Shown here: piece by piece, positions 9,736-19,870 of the stretch | How positions within the stretch are numbered: the first letter of the stretch is position 1 | Layout of the letters: each line of letters begins with the position of its first letter | Assembly: GCF_015291645.1 (NCBI RefSeq) | Contig: NZ_CP030056.1 | Location: 248,001-312,000 of the forward strand | Length of the DNA stretch: 64,000 nt | Origin: Bradyrhizobium sp. CCBAU 53340 | GTDB lineage: Bacteria > Pseudomonadota > Alphaproteobacteria > Rhizobiales > Xanthobacteraceae | Direction: 5' to 3' | Notes under the pieces: model-generated | The model's database searches: none | The model's input: only the letters and a program-made list of their open reading frames with translations | What the model was told of the DNA's origin: nothing | Made by a program: the position numbers and the translations under genes

Positions 9736-11164
9736 TTTTTCTCAAATCATACCTGGACAGCTTGTTCCGCAGGCCTACCCGGGACAGGCCGAGCTCGCTG
9801 GCAACCCGGCTGATATTGCCCTCATACTTCTCCAGGGAGTTGATGATAACCGACTTCTCCAGATCCTCCACCCTGTCCTTCAGGCTCGCTGCGCCGTTCA
9901 GGTTCTGTATGACCCCCGTGGCGGTCCGCCTGCCGTTGCGCCGGCCGAGCAGCGTGGGAGCCTGCAATTCGTCCGAGTCAGCCAGCACGGCCATACGCTG
10001 GATCTCGTTCTGCAGTTCGCGCACGTTCCCTGGCCAAAGGTATTTGACGAAGCCCTCAAGAGCAGCGGAGGCAAAGCGCAGACCTGGCCGGTTGAAGGAA
10101 GTCTTGACTTGAGACAGTACTCCTTCTGCGATCAAGGGTATATCCATCGGCCGCTCCCAAAGCGCCGGCATGTGAACCGGGAACGCCGCCAGCCGGTAAT
10201 AGAGATCACGGCGGAAGCGGCCCGCCTCCACCTCGGCCTCAAGATCCCGATTGGTGGCTGCCACCACACGGACGTCGACTTTCCTTACACGTTGCGCGCC
10301 CAGCGGACGGATCTCGCTCTCCTGCAGCACGCGGAGCAGCTTCACCTGAAACGCCGGCGAGGTCTCTCCGATTTCATCAAGGAAGATGGTACCGCCATCG
10401 GCAACTTCGAACAGACCGATGCGATCCTGGTAGGCGCCTGTGAAAGCGCCCTTCTTACACCCGAACAACTCGCTTTCGAGGAGCTCGTCAGGCAGCGCCC
10501 CACAGTTCTCAACGACGAAAGCCTTACCGGCTCGGGCTGAGCCGTAGTGGATCGCGCGTGCCAGCAGCTCTTTGCCGGTTCCGGATTCGCCCGTGATCAG
10601 CACGGAGATGTCGTATTCGGCCGCCCGCCGGCCGAGTTCAATGACCGCATGCATCGGGCTGTCCGGGGCGTGCACAATTCGGTTGAAGTCATAGAGATGC
10701 TTAGCTGCGCCGCGCTTGACCGAAACGACCCTCTTGATGTGCTCGGGCGTTGCTTTGACGTCGACCCCTGCGGTCTCTGTCTCCTTCTGAAGCCGATAGA
10801 GCTGGACCGCCTCCTTGACAATGTCGATCAGCCGGTCCGGCTGCCAGGGCTTCGTGATGTATTGATAGATGCCCGCCTCATTGAGCCCTGCGATGATGTC
10901 GTCCGATTCCGAATAGCCGGAGATGATCATGCGAACCGGATCGGGCCAGAGCTCGCGCACCCGCTTGAGGAAACTGACGCCGGATTCGTGCGGCATGCGC
11001 TGATCGCAGATGATGGCGTGGACGATCTCCCCTTCGAGCAGCTTTTCAGCGTCTGCTGCGCTGCCGGCGCAGAGTACCTCAAAATCCTCGTTGAGGACGC
11101 GGCGTAGCGCCTCCTGTGACCTGACCTCGTCGTCGACTACCAAAATAGTACCCTGGAAGCTCAT
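9710..11164 (-). CDS. hoxA: Sigma-54-dependent response regulator HoxA/HupR
   Basis: A 484-residue NtrC-type regulator. The receiver domain (about 1-125) has the acidic pair DDE at 11-13, the phospho-acceptor Asp54 in CDQRMP and the Lys in ITKPWQ. The AAA+ domain has Walker A GESGTGKE, an intact GAFTGA loop (KKGAFTGAYQDR), Walker B GGTIFLDEIGE and the arginine-rich RFRRDLYYRL. A Fis-type HTH (ISRVASELGLSRVGLRNKLSRY) ends the protein. HoxA activates the -24/-12 hup promoters. Its ATG overlaps the hypX stop (ATGA). Confidence 0.93.
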   Translation of the reverse strand: MSFQGTILVVDDEVRSQEALRRVLNEDFEVLCAGSAADAEKLLEGEIVHAIICDQRMPHESGVSFLKRVRELWPDPVRMIISGYSESDDIIAGLNEAGIYQYITKPWQPDRLIDIVKEAVQLYRLQKETETAGVDVKATPEHIKRVVSVKRGAAKHLYDFNRIVHAPDSPMHAVIELGRRAAEYDISVLITGESGTGKELLARAIHYGSARAGKAFVVENCGALPDELLESELFGCKKGAFTGAYQDRIGLFEVADGGTIFLDEIGETSPAFQVKLLRVLQESEIRPLGAQRVRKVDVRVVAATNRDLEAEVEAGRFRRDLYYRLAAFPVHMPALWERPMDIPLIAEGVLSQVKTSFNRPGLRFASAALEGFVKYLWPGNVRELQNEIQRMAVLADSDELQAPTLLGRRNGRRTATGVIQNLNGAASLKDRVEDLEKSVIINSLEKYEGNISRVASELGLSRVGLRNKLSRYDLRKNGKGDAFS

Positions 11165-12861
11165 ATGCGCACCGCCATGCGGGTAGATTTGTCGAGCGCG
11201 CGAGGCGACCTATGGGGTGCGATTGTGAGTGGCGTGCGCGACTTCGGCACCTTGTGAATGAAGTTGTAGCGGGCGACGTGGTAACTCGGATCGAATCCGT
11301 AGAAATTAAGCCGCATCCGCCGCAGCTCCTCGTCGCGATAGGCCTGCAAGGGCTTGTGGGCTTCGTCCGCTGCGCGACGTCGCTGCTTGTCAGCAAGACG
11401 CGTCGCAAAGCGTTCATCCGCCGCCATGCTCGCGGCAAGGCTCATGAGGCGGCCCTCCGCCAGCTCCCCGCCCGACAGAGCACGATCGATGATGCCAAGG
11501 CGCCCCGCCTCTGCCACGCCCATCGGCAGGCGGCATTGCGTGATCCGGGTGGCGTTCGCTGCACCCGCGCGGCGCGGCAGCAGATAAGTCCAGTATTCCG
11601 AGCCGAAGAGATTGCCTATGTCCTTATAATGTGGATTCAGGACGACCTGATCGCTCGCCCAGACCTCGTCGGCAGCGAGACTTAAAAATACCCCTCCCGC
11701 CCCGGCGTTGCCGCGAATGACGGAAACGACGAGCCGATCGGTGGTCTCGATGACAGTGTGCGCAAGATCGTCGATCGCATTGATGTTGCGCCAAGACTCG
11801 TCCGCAGCGCTGTCAGCCGCCTCGATCTCGGCGAGGTGAATGCCGTTGGACCAGTAATCACGTCCACCGGTCAGGAGAAGCACCTTGGTTGGGCGGGCCA
11901 GCGCAGCTCGGTAGGCGTTCAACAACGCTTCGCAGTCAGAGGTCGCCATGGCGCCATTGTAAAAGGAAAACTGCAACTCGCCGACCTCGCCCTGCTCGCG
12001 ATATCGTATGGGCGCATAGCCGCAATCGGGTCGGTACGGCAGGCGCATCGCCTGCTCCGCAAAGACCTTTGCTGCGGATCGTTTCAGGCTTTTCGGTACA
12101 AGCTGCCGCACATGGCCGATCCAGACGGCACCATCGACCGTGGCCCGGGCCAAGGCTCCATCGCAATGCGCCACAATGGTTCCGGGCACACCGGAGATGC
12201 CGCGCGCCTCGTGGGCGTCGAACAGCCTGACATCTTTGAAGAACAAGCTGTCGACCAAGCCCGGCATTCCGTCTGCACTGTGGATCTTGCGCAGGACGGT
12301 CTCGCTCGTGTCGTGCTGCCAATCGATCATCCGGTCGGCCTGCCGGCAGGGCCCGCGCACCCGAATGCGGGGATCATCGGCAGGCATCGGCGACGGTGTC
12401 GGCTGTCCGGCTTCGATTGCTGCAATGGCTTCGAGCACCGCCGCGACCGCGCACGTCGTGACCTCGTTGCGGTAGATGCTGGATTTAGCCGCGCACCGCA
12501 TCGGGAAGGTTCTGAAAGCCCAGATCGGACCAGCGTCGAACCCGCCGTCGGCCTGAAGCACAGTCACGCCCCAATTGGAAACACCTTCCAGAATCGCCCA
12601 GTCGAGCGCCGCCGGACCGCGGTCGCCGGGCGGACCGGGATGGACGATCAGGCAGCGCACGCTACGCCAGACATCTTCGGGGATTGCGCGCTTGAGGAAC
12701 GGCGCGATCACCAGATCTGGCTGATACAGCGCCACGCTTTCGCGCGTAACGTCGGGGTGGATATCCAGCTCGACCGAGACCTCGTGGCCGCCCTCCCTGA
12801 GCTCGACGTGGAGCCGTTGCGTCAGGCTGTTGAAGGAGTGCGTGAGAAGCAGGATGCGCAT
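11161..12861 (-). CDS. hypX: HypX/HoxX, CO-ligand synthesis maturase
   Basis: A 566-residue two-domain protein. The N-terminal formyltransferase-like part has IVHPGPPGDRGPAALDWAI at about residues 72-90. The C-terminal crotonase-like part has LLLTGGRDYWSNGIHL and the oxyanion-hole region RGNAGAGGVFLSLAADEV. HypX is known from aerobic [NiFe]-hydrogenase systems and makes the active-site CO ligand from N10-formyl-tetrahydrofolate. Its presence implies hydrogenase assembly in air as well as at low O2. It starts 8 nt after the hypE stop and overlaps hoxA at its own stop. Confidence 0.92.
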   Translation of the reverse strand: MRILLLTHSFNSLTQRLHVELREGGHEVSVELDIHPDVTRESVALYQPDLVIAPFLKRAIPEDVWRSVRCLIVHPGPPGDRGPAALDWAILEGVSNWGVTVLQADGGFDAGPIWAFRTFPMRCAAKSSIYRNEVTTCAVAAVLEAIAAIEAGQPTPSPMPADDPRIRVRGPCRQADRMIDWQHDTSETVLRKIHSADGMPGLVDSLFFKDVRLFDAHEARGISGVPGTIVAHCDGALARATVDGAVWIGHVRQLVPKSLKRSAAKVFAEQAMRLPYRPDCGYAPIRYREQGEVGELQFSFYNGAMATSDCEALLNAYRAALARPTKVLLLTGGRDYWSNGIHLAEIEAADSAADESWRNINAIDDLAHTVIETTDRLVVSVIRGNAGAGGVFLSLAADEVWASDQVVLNPHYKDIGNLFGSEYWTYLLPRRAGAANATRITQCRLPMGVAEAGRLGIIDRALSGGELAEGRLMSLAASMAADERFATRLADKQRRRAADEAHKPLQAYRDEELRRMRLNFYGFDPSYHVARYNFIHKVPKSRTPLTIAPHRSPRALDKSTRMAVRI

Positions 12862-12869
12862 GACCGGCC

Positions 12870-13910
12870 TCAGCAGATCCTCGGCAGTTGTTCGCCCGAC
12901 AGCCAGTCGACGATCCGGCCACCGCCAAAGCTCGTCGCCATCTGCACGAAATGGTGATCGTCGGCCACGGCCTCGCCGATGTCGGCCGCATCACAGCCGA
13001 GCGGATGCGCGCGCATCGTCGCGAGCACGGCAGCGGCCGCCTCCGGGGCCACAATTGCAACCAGCTTGCCTTCGTTGGCCACATAGAGCGGGTCGAGGCC
13101 CAGCAGTTCGCAGGCCGCGGCCACGCCCGGCTTCACTGGGATCGCCTCCTCCTGCACACGGAAGCCGAGGCCAGACTGCTGGGCGATCTCGTTGAGCGCG
13201 GCGGCTAGCCCGCCGCGGGTCGGATCGCGCATCAGGCGGATGCCCTCTCCGCCTGCGGTGACCATCTTTGCCACGAGATCATGCAGCGAGGCTGAGTCCG
13301 AGACGATCTCGGTCTCGAAGGCGAGGTTCTGCCGCTTCGACATGATAGCGACGCCGTGGTCCCCGAGCGTGCCGGAGATCAGGACGCGATCGCCGACGCG
13401 AGCCTTCTCGGCGGATAGATCGAGGCCATCGGGTACGACGCCGACGCCGGCGGTCGAGATGAAGAGGCCGTCGGCCTTGCCGCGCTCGACCACCTTGGTA
13501 TCGCCCGTGATGATATGGACGCCGGCCGCGCGCGCCGCCTCGCCCATAGATTCCGCGATCATCTTCAGGTCGGAGAAGCGAAAGCCCTCCTCGATGATGA
13601 AGCTCGCCGAGAGGTAGAGCGGCCGCGCGCCGGCCATGGCGATGTCGTTGACCGTGCCGTGCACGGCGAGCGAGCCGATATTGCCGCCCGGGAAGAATAG
13701 CGGCGAGACCACGTAACCGTCGGTCGTCATGACCATGCGTCCGGCTGCGACATCGAAGGCCGACTGGTCATTGCCGCGCGCCAGCCATTCGTTGCCGAAG
13801 GCCGAGTGGAAAAGACCCGAGATCAGCTGTGCCATCGCGCGGCCGCCAGAGCCGTGGGACAGGTCTACGCAGCCGTTCTTGATGTCGAGCTTGCGTTGAT
13901 GGGCCTTCAT
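12870..13910 (-). CDS. hypE: Hydrogenase maturation protein HypE
   Basis: A 346-residue HypE of the PurM/AIR-synthase fold. It shows the Gly-rich start CVDLSHGSGGRAM, FDVAAGRMVMTTDGYVV, and a C-terminus ending PRIC. That terminal Cys accepts the carbamoyl group from HypF and is dehydrated to the thiocyanate that supplies CN ligands. The start is the ATG at 13910, which overlaps the hypD stop as ATGA; the longer open frame to 14078 is hypD in another frame. Confidence 0.95.
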   Translation of the reverse strand: MKAHQRKLDIKNGCVDLSHGSGGRAMAQLISGLFHSAFGNEWLARGNDQSAFDVAAGRMVMTTDGYVVSPLFFPGGNIGSLAVHGTVNDIAMAGARPLYLSASFIIEEGFRFSDLKMIAESMGEAARAAGVHIITGDTKVVERGKADGLFISTAGVGVVPDGLDLSAEKARVGDRVLISGTLGDHGVAIMSKRQNLAFETEIVSDSASLHDLVAKMVTAGGEGIRLMRDPTRGGLAAALNEIAQQSGLGFRVQEEAIPVKPGVAAACELLGLDPLYVANEGKLVAIVAPEAAAAVLATMRAHPLGCDAADIGEAVADDHHFVQMATSFGGGRIVDWLSGEQLPRIC

Positions 13911-15049
13911 GATGCCCGCCTCTGCTGATGGTCGCGGAAGCGGCCATAGGTCCAGTGCGCAGCGCAGGCGCCCTCGGACGAGACCATGCAAGACCCTATC
14001 GGCGTTTCCGGCGTGCAGACCGTGCCGAACAGCTTGCAATCGACCGGTTTCTTCACGCCGCGCAGGATGGCGCCGCATTCACAGGCCGGATTGTCGGCAA
14101 CGCGGAGCTCCTTCATGTCGAAGCGCGCTTCGGCATCGTATTTCGCGAAAGCGCGCTTCAGCTTCAGGCCGCTATAGGGTACCTGCCCGAGCCCGCGCCA
14201 TTCGAACTGGTCGCGCAGCTCGAAAATGTCGGAGACCTCCTCCTTGGCGCGCAGATTGCCGTCACGCTTTACAGCGCGGCTGTACTGGTTCTCGACCTCG
14301 TGCCGGTTCTCATTGACCTGCCGCACCAGCATCAGGATCGCCTGCATCATGTCGAGAGGCTCGAAGCCCGAGATCACGACCGGCTTGCCGAATTCTTCCG
14401 CGAAGAACTCGTAAGGAGCCGTCCCGATAATAGTCGAGACATGCGCAGGTCCGACAAAGCCGTCGATCTCGACCCGGCCGATGTTGCGAATATCCGGGCT
14501 CTCCAAGATGTTCTGCATCGCCGGCGGCGTCAGCACGTGGTTGCAGAAGACGCTGAAATTGGCGAGCTGCTTCTTTTCGGCCAAACGGATCATGACCGCA
14601 GTGGGCGGCGTCGTCGTTTCGAAGCCGATGGCGAAGAATACGATCTGGCGCTGCGGATTCTCCTCGGCGATCCTGAGCGCATCGATGGTGGAATAGACCA
14701 TGCGGATGTCGGCGCCTTTCGCCTTTGCCTTCAGCAACGAGGCGCCTTGCGAGCCCGGCACGCGCATCAGATCGCCATAGACGCAGAAGATGATTTCGGG
14801 CCGTTCGGCCAGTCGGATCGCCATGTCGATGCGCCCCGCCGGCAGTACGCAAACCGGGCAACCCGGACCGTGGATCATCCGCACGTTTTTAGGCAGCATG
14901 TCCTCCAGGCCATAACGCGAGATCGCATGCGTGTGGCCGCCGCAGAATTCCATGAAGCGATAGGGGCGCTGCGGATCTGCTTCGGACTGGATCGCGTTCG
15001 CAAGCCCGAGCGCGATCTCCTTGTCGCGGAACTCGTCGGCATACTTCAT
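13907..15049 (-). CDS. hypD: Hydrogenase maturation protein HypD
   Basis: A 380-residue Fe-S scaffold protein that works with HypC to build the Fe(CN)2CO unit. Conserved motifs are visible: MEFCGGHTHAI near residue 35, MIHGPGCPVCVLP near 60-75, and the Cys-rich C-terminal region from CECGAILRGVKKP to GACAAHWTYGRF, which holds the 4Fe-4S ligands. Its length matches the family. It overlaps hypC at its start and hypE at its stop, in the usual hypC-D-E order. Confidence 0.96.
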   Translation of the reverse strand: MKYADEFRDKEIALGLANAIQSEADPQRPYRFMEFCGGHTHAISRYGLEDMLPKNVRMIHGPGCPVCVLPAGRIDMAIRLAERPEIIFCVYGDLMRVPGSQGASLLKAKAKGADIRMVYSTIDALRIAEENPQRQIVFFAIGFETTTPPTAVMIRLAEKKQLANFSVFCNHVLTPPAMQNILESPDIRNIGRVEIDGFVGPAHVSTIIGTAPYEFFAEEFGKPVVISGFEPLDMMQAILMLVRQVNENRHEVENQYSRAVKRDGNLRAKEEVSDIFELRDQFEWRGLGQVPYSGLKLKRAFAKYDAEARFDMKELRVADNPACECGAILRGVKKPVDCKLFGTVCTPETPIGSCMVSSEGACAAHWTYGRFRDHQQRRAS

Positions 15050-15282
15050 GGCATGGCTCCCAGGGCCTCGGCGCTAAGCTCGTGCAGCAATTCCAGCGTC
15101 CGTTGCGCCTCTTCCGGATCGATTTTGGTAAGCGCGTAGCCGACATGGATGATCACGTAGTCGCCGATGGCGAGATCCTCGATGAGCGCGACGGAGATCT
15201 CCTTGCTGACGCCGTCGATGGACACAATGGCCATGTCGTCAGGCAGGAGCTTTGTCACCTCGGCGGGTATGGCAAGACACAT
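15046..15282 (-). CDS. hypC: Hydrogenase maturation chaperone HypC
   Basis: A 78-residue HypC beginning MCLAIPAEV. Cys2 is the residue used to hold the Fe(CN)2CO unit and contact the large-subunit precursor. The compact OB-fold pattern ends in the acidic helix ALTKIDPEEAQRTLELL. The ATG overlaps the hypF stop as TGATG and its stop overlaps hypD. A second family member, hupF, is encoded near 22.3 kb and is probably dedicated to HupL. Confidence 0.95.
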   Translation of the reverse strand: MCLAIPAEVTKLLPDDMAIVSIDGVSKEISVALIEDLAIGDYVIIHVGYALTKIDPEEAQRTLELLHELSAEALGAMP

Positions 15283-17543
15283 CAGGCGGTTCCTTCTAAG
15301 CCTTGGTGTTCGAGAAGTTGCAGCCCCGCGATCCAGGCCTGACCCAGGCTTAGGCCGCCATCATTCGGCGGCAGTTGGCGCGGCAAGAGCGGGGTGAGCC
15401 CGGCAGCGATGCAACCGCGCGAAATCCCGGTGCTGAGGCGGGCGTTCAGGAAGCAGCCGCCGCTCAAGGCGACGGTCTCAAGTCCGGTCTCACGAGCCGC
15501 TTGGGAGATCCAATCGACGCAAGCGGCAGCGAAGGTGCCGTGAAACAGCCCGGCCCCGTCGGTGGGATCCGGCGCATCGACCACCAGACGGTCGAGCAAT
15601 GGGAGCAGCGACAGCACGCCATTCTCGATCACCCAGCCGCCGGACACAACGCGCGGCTCGCGGACCCGCGCCTCTAGCTTCATGGCAGCCTCGCCTTCGT
15701 AGGTTTGTACGGTGCAGACCCCGAGCAGCCCTGCGGCCGCATCGAACAGCCGGCCGGCGCTGGTCGTCGTGGGCATACCGGGTTGTTCGAGCAGAGCCGA
15801 TAGGCGCGCGGCCTGCGGCTGTGCCGCAAAGCGAGACGCAATCGCATCGCCGCGCCGAAGCGCGTGCAGCACGCTGGCGGCCATCCGCCACGGCTCGCGC
15901 GCGACCCGATCGCCGCCCGGCATCTTCAGCGGCGCCAGATGCCCGAGCCGCCGGAACCGCGCGCCTTCACAGGCAAGCAGTTCGCCCCCCCAATTGCCGC
16001 CGTCGCTGCCGTAGCCGAACCCGTCAAGCACTAAGGCAAGCACCGGACCTGCGATGCCATGCTCCGCCATCACCGAGGCCGCATGGGCGTGATGGTGCTG
16101 GACCGCGATCAGCCTGGTCCCGCGTGCCTCGGCGAAACGGGTCGATGCCATGTTCGGATGCAAGTCGTGGATCAGGGCGACAGGCTCGACGTCGAGGGTA
16201 GACAGCAGATGGTCCACAGTTTCCTCGAAGAATCGGATGCCTTCTGCGGTGTCGAGGTCGCCGATGTGCTGGGAGACAAAGGCCTCGTTGCCGCGCGTCA
16301 CCGCCACCGTCGACTTCAGCGCTCCGCCGACGGCAAGCAGGGGCGCCACCGAGCGCGCAAGCCGGACAGGCTCCGGGACATAGCCTCGCGCACGCCGAAT
16401 GAACTGGGGCCGTCCGGCGACCACCGCAGCCAAGGAATCATCGGCGCGGGTGACGATGTCGCGGTCATGCGTGACGATGAGATCGGCGATGCCGGCAAGT
16501 CGTTGCTCCGCTTCGCGATTATCGATCAGCAGCGGCTCGCCGCTGAGATTGGCGCTGGTCGCGACAATCGCCCAGCTCTCGCCGACCGGCGCATGCGCCG
16601 CATTCAGCGCATCGAAAATCAGGTGGTGAAGCGGTGCGACCGGCAGCATGATGCCGATGCGCGCCAGCTCCGGCGCGATTGACTGCACAAGGCGCCCGCG
16701 CGACGTCAGCAACACGATCGGCCGCGGCCGTGACTCGAGCAGCGCAAGTTCGACAGCGTCGGCCTCGGCGAACTCGGCGACTGCCTCCAGCGTACCGACC
16801 ATGACGGCGAAGGGCTTCTGATCGCGCTGCTTGCGCAGGCGCAGTTGCCGCACGGCCGCATCATTGTGAGCATCGCAGATGAGCTGATAACCGCCGAGGC
16901 CCTTGATCGCGACAATCTTGCCGCCCGCGACGGCGGCGGCGATCTCGGCGATGCCATGGCTGAGCCGCGGCCCGCATCGCGGGCACGCAATCGCCTCGGT
17001 ATGGAAGCGGCGACTGCCGGGGTCAGCATAATCAGCGGCACAGGCTGCGCACATCGCAAAGCGCTTCATTGCGGTGGCCGGACGATCATAGGGCAGCCGC
17101 TCGGCGATGGTGTAGCGCGGACCGCAATGCGTGCAGTTGATGAAGGGATAGCGGTGGAATCGGCTTGCCGGATCGAACAGCTCGCTCAGGCATTCCCGGC
17201 AAGTCGCGGCGTCCGCGACGATGCGCGTCGACACCCTACCCTGCTCGCTGGTGCGAATCGAGAACTCCTCGGTGGCGGCGGCGCCGATCGGCTGAACCGA
17301 GATCTCGTCGATCCTGGCAAGCGGCGGCTTTTCCAGTGGCAGCGCGGCGACGAAATCGGACGCCCGCTCGCCTTCGACTTCGATAAGAACGCCGTTCGGA
17401 TCGTTGGCGACGAAGCCGCCGAGGCGATAGCGGGTGGCGAGACCATAGACGTAGGGACGAAAGCCGACGCCCTGCACGGCGCCACGCACATGCAGGCGCA
17501 GCCGCTGTCCGTCCCGCGCTGTGGCCTTGTCGCTCATCCTCAC
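15282..17543 (-). CDS. hypF: Carbamoyltransferase HypF
   Basis: A 753-residue HypF with its full domain set. The acylphosphatase domain (about 10-100) has [18 protein letters not shown]. Two zinc-finger units follow, with [17 protein letters not shown] and [17 protein letters not shown]. Next come a YrdC-like domain with [16 protein letters not shown] motifs and a Kae1-like carbamoyltransferase domain with [14 protein letters not shown] near residue 500. HypF converts carbamoyl phosphate to carbamoyl-AMP and passes the group to the HypE Cys. It overlaps hypB (ATGA) and hypC (TGATG). Confidence 0.96.
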   Translation of the reverse strand: MRMSDKATARDGQRLRLHVRGAVQGVGFRPYVYGLATRYRLGGFVANDPNGVLIEVEGERASDFVAALPLEKPPLARIDEISVQPIGAAATEEFSIRTSEQGRVSTRIVADAATCRECLSELFDPASRFHRYPFINCTHCGPRYTIAERLPYDRPATAMKRFAMCAACAADYADPGSRRFHTEAIACPRCGPRLSHGIAEIAAAVAGGKIVAIKGLGGYQLICDAHNDAAVRQLRLRKQRDQKPFAVMVGTLEAVAEFAEADAVELALLESRPRPIVLLTSRGRLVQSIAPELARIGIMLPVAPLHHLIFDALNAAHAPVGESWAIVATSANLSGEPLLIDNREAEQRLAGIADLIVTHDRDIVTRADDSLAAVVAGRPQFIRRARGYVPEPVRLARSVAPLLAVGGALKSTVAVTRGNEAFVSQHIGDLDTAEGIRFFEETVDHLLSTLDVEPVALIHDLHPNMASTRFAEARGTRLIAVQHHHAHAASVMAEHGIAGPVLALVLDGFGYGSDGGNWGGELLACEGARFRRLGHLAPLKMPGGDRVAREPWRMAASVLHALRRGDAIASRFAAQPQAARLSALLEQPGMPTTTSAGRLFDAAAGLLGVCTVQTYEGEAAMKLEARVREPRVVSGGWVIENGVLSLLPLLDRLVVDAPDPTDGAGLFHGTFAAACVDWISQAARETGLETVALSGGCFLNARLSTGISRGCIAAGLTPLLPRQLPPNDGGLSLGQAWIAGLQLLEHQGLEGTA

Positions 17544-18445
17544 TCCGCTGCCGTCATCTCGGCCGGCTTCGCCTTCGAAGCCCGCTTGCGGAGCCAGGCA
17601 TAGAAGGCCAGGAAGCCTTCGCCGGTGCGCGCCGACACCGTCAGCACCTCGATCCTGGGATTGACCCGCCGCGCATATTCGATGGTCCTGGCGAGGTCGA
17701 AATCGAGCACGGGCGCAAGATCGATCTTGTTGATCAGCATAAGCGCGGAGGCAGCGAACATGTCCGGATATTTCAGCGGCTTGTCCTCGCCTTCGGTGGT
17801 CGAGAACACCACGATCTTGCAGGCTTCACCGAGGTCGAATGCCGCCGGACAGACGAGATTACCGACATTCTCGATGAACACGACCCCACCGTTCAGCCAG
17901 GGCAGCCGGTCATAGGCTTCACCGACCATGGCCGCGTCGAGATGGCAGCCCTTTCCGGTGTTGACCTGGATCGCCGGCACGCCGGTTGCGCGGATGCGCT
18001 CGGCATCGTTGGAGGTTTGCTGGTCACCCTCGATCACGCCGATCGGGAAACTGTCCTTCAGCTCACTGACGGTGCGGACTAGCAGCGAGGTTTTGCCGGC
18101 TCCGGGGCTCGAAACCAAGTTGAAGGCGAGCACGCCGTCGGCACGGAAGCGAGCGCGGTTGTCGGCGGCGAGTCTGTCGTTCTTGCCGAGAATATCGCGT
18201 TCGATCTGGATGATGCGATCGCTGCTCATGCCCGCGATCTGTTGGCCGGCGGCGTCTGCACTGCAGTCGAGCAGGCCCGTATCGCCAGGCCCATGATCGT
18301 GGCTTCCGTCGTGATGGTGGTGGTGATGGTGACCGGGGCCATGGTGGTGATGATGACCTCCATGAGCGTGCTCGTGATCCTGATTATGATCATGCGTATG
18401 TTCGTTGGACGCTTTGCCGTCGCTGCAGCCGCAGACCGTACACAT
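17540..18445 (-). CDS. hypB: Nickel-binding GTPase HypB with His-rich storage region
   Basis: A 301-residue GTPase that inserts nickel into the large-subunit precursor together with HypA. The N-terminus MCTVCGC is followed by a His-rich segment at about residues 17-55 that holds roughly 20 His, consistent with the nickel-storage form of HypB. The GTPase core has P-loop [22 protein letters not shown], and the Cys-containing loop GKGCHLD. The NKID specificity motif is near residue 240. The ATG at 18445 overlaps the hypA stop (TGATG); a longer upstream frame is hypA read out of frame. Confidence 0.95.
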   Translation of the reverse strand: MCTVCGCSDGKASNEHTHDHNQDHEHAHGGHHHHHGPGHHHHHHHDGSHDHGPGDTGLLDCSADAAGQQIAGMSSDRIIQIERDILGKNDRLAADNRARFRADGVLAFNLVSSPGAGKTSLLVRTVSELKDSFPIGVIEGDQQTSNDAERIRATGVPAIQVNTGKGCHLDAAMVGEAYDRLPWLNGGVVFIENVGNLVCPAAFDLGEACKIVVFSTTEGEDKPLKYPDMFAASALMLINKIDLAPVLDFDLARTIEYARRVNPRIEVLTVSARTGEGFLAFYAWLRKRASKAKPAEMTAAE

Positions 18446-18786
18446 CAGTCGACCTCCAGTTCCTTCACACGCATCTCTTCGCCGCCGGTGACCTGCAATT
18501 GATAGCTGCCGCAGGATGGACACGGCTCGTAGCGCTGCTTGATCTCGACGTTTTGCGAGCAGGCCATGCACCAGGCCGTGCCCGGCGTCGCGATGATCTC
18601 GAGTCTTGCGCCTTGCGCGATGGTCCGCGCCGCGACGGCCTCGAAGCAGAATTGCATTGCGTCCGGCGCGACATGGCTGAGCGCACCGATCTCTAAACAC
18701 ACCGCCTTCACTCGCAAGAACGAGCGCTTGCGCGCCTCTTCCTCGACGATCCCGATGATGCCCTCGCACAAGGCCATCTCATGCAT
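18445..18786 (-). CDS. hypA: Hydrogenase nickel-insertion protein HypA
   Basis: A 113-residue HypA. The N-terminus [10 protein letters not shown] supplies the nickel-binding His2. The zinc site is the pair CMAC and CPSC at about residues 73 and 89. It delivers nickel with HypB. The start at 18786 is fixed by this motif and overlaps the hupK stop by 8 nt. The longer frame upstream lies inside hupK. Confidence 0.94.
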   Translation of the reverse strand: MHEMALCEGIIGIVEEEARKRSFLRVKAVCLEIGALSHVAPDAMQFCFEAVAARTIAQGARLEIIATPGTAWCMACSQNVEIKQRYEPCPSCGSYQLQVTGGEEMRVKELEVD

Positions 18787-19870
18787 GGCTGGCCTCGCGG
18801 AAGCTGACGCTGAATCCGACGCAGGGGTCGAACGCCCCGACAAGTGTCCGCACCGCGTCTTGGCCCTGCCGGCCGGCGGAGAGGAGCGCGCCCTTGAGGC
18901 TTCGCACCAGCGGTCCGCGTTCGTGAAAATTCCACTCGGTCGGAGCGATATATTCGAAGCCGACGATACGTCCTTCCTCATCGAGCTTAACCGCGTGATG
19001 GAGCCGGCCTCGGGCGCATTCCACTGCCGCTGCGCCCCGGCGCTCGCCGAGCCGATAGCTCGCAACGACGCCATTATCGGGAGCGTCCCGCCTGGCGTCC
19101 AGCCAACAGGTGAGCCGGGCGATCTCGTCGATGCGCGCTCTCACGCGCGCGGCGCCGCTAGCACTTAAGGACAAAATCTGTTCGCGCTGCGCCCGCCGCG
19201 CCCAGACGCCCGTTTCCGGAACCTTCCCGCAGAGTTCCGGCGCTTCGGAATAAGCCGTCCCTTCAGCCATGAGGCGCGTCACGATCTCAAGATCGTCAGC
19301 GGGGGTCAGAAAGAATTGGTCGGCCGCCGGCAATGACATCACCTCACGATCGCAGCGCGTCAGATAGGTGGAAAGTACGCTGCCTGGCGCCGGAGGCTGG
19401 TGTTCACCCGAAACTCCGAGCGCGCGGAGCGCAGCCTTGACGTGTGCAATGACATCGCGGCGCACGGTATCTGGCACGGTTTCAACCGCACCACTGAGAG
19501 TGGTGCTCGCCTGTATCATGCTTCGCACTGCGGGTGCGCTCTCCTGATCGAGTTCGAGGCCTGCGACGAACAGGCCGCGTATCAATTCAGTTAAGCGCTC
19601 GGCGACAACGGCCGTGAGACGATGCATCGCTATCGGCTTGATCGTCTCCAGCCCCTGCGCCGCCTCGATTGCTGAAAGGAAGGCCACTTGGTGGGCGACC
19701 GAGCATAAGGAGAACAGGCGCGGCAGCACAGGGATGAGCGCGCTTGCCGGCTTTCCGGCAAACAGCCTCGTCAGGGGAGGCCGGCTCCGTGGCCGGATAG
19801 CAACGTCCGAAATTGTGGTACCAGTGAGCCACACCATTATGTCAATTTCGTTTCGAAAGGGGCGACTCAT
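18779..19870 (-). CDS. hupK: Hydrogenase assembly protein HupK (HoxV-like)
   Basis: A 363-residue protein related to [NiFe] large subunits. Near the C-terminus it has [21 protein letters not shown], a degenerate copy of the DPCxxCxxH nickel motif, so it should not bind the full active site. In HoxV/HupK the family acts as a scaffold that receives the Fe(CN)2CO unit before transfer to the large subunit. It overlaps hupJ upstream (ATGA) and hypA downstream. Confidence 0.88.
   Translation of the reverse strand: MSRPFRNEIDIMVWLTGTTISDVAIRPRSRPPLTRLFAGKPASALIPVLPRLFSLCSVAHQVAFLSAIEAAQGLETIKPIAMHRLTAVVAERLTELIRGLFVAGLELDQESAPAVRSMIQASTTLSGAVETVPDTVRRDVIAHVKAALRALGVSGEHQPPAPGSVLSTYLTRCDREVMSLPAADQFFLTPADDLEIVTRLMAEGTAYSEAPELCGKVPETGVWARRAQREQILSLSASGAARVRARIDEIARLTCWLDARRDAPDNGVVASYRLGERRGAAAVECARGRLHHAVKLDEEGRIVGFEYIAPTEWNFHERGPLVRSLKGALLSAGRQGQDAVRTLVGAFDPCVGFSVSFREASHA

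Noticed and set aside
11758..12957. 399-codon plus-strand frame opposite hypX
   Set aside because: It is an antisense shadow; hypX on the other strand has both expected domains.
13928..15139. 403-codon plus-strand frame opposite hypD and hypC
   Set aside because: The opposite strand carries hypD with all family motifs; this frame has an Asp/His/Arg-rich composition typical of antisense frames.
18300..18372. Short tandem repeats rich in GTGATG/GGTGAT
   Set aside because: These are the His codons of the HypB nickel-storage region read on the opposite strand, not a separate repeat element.
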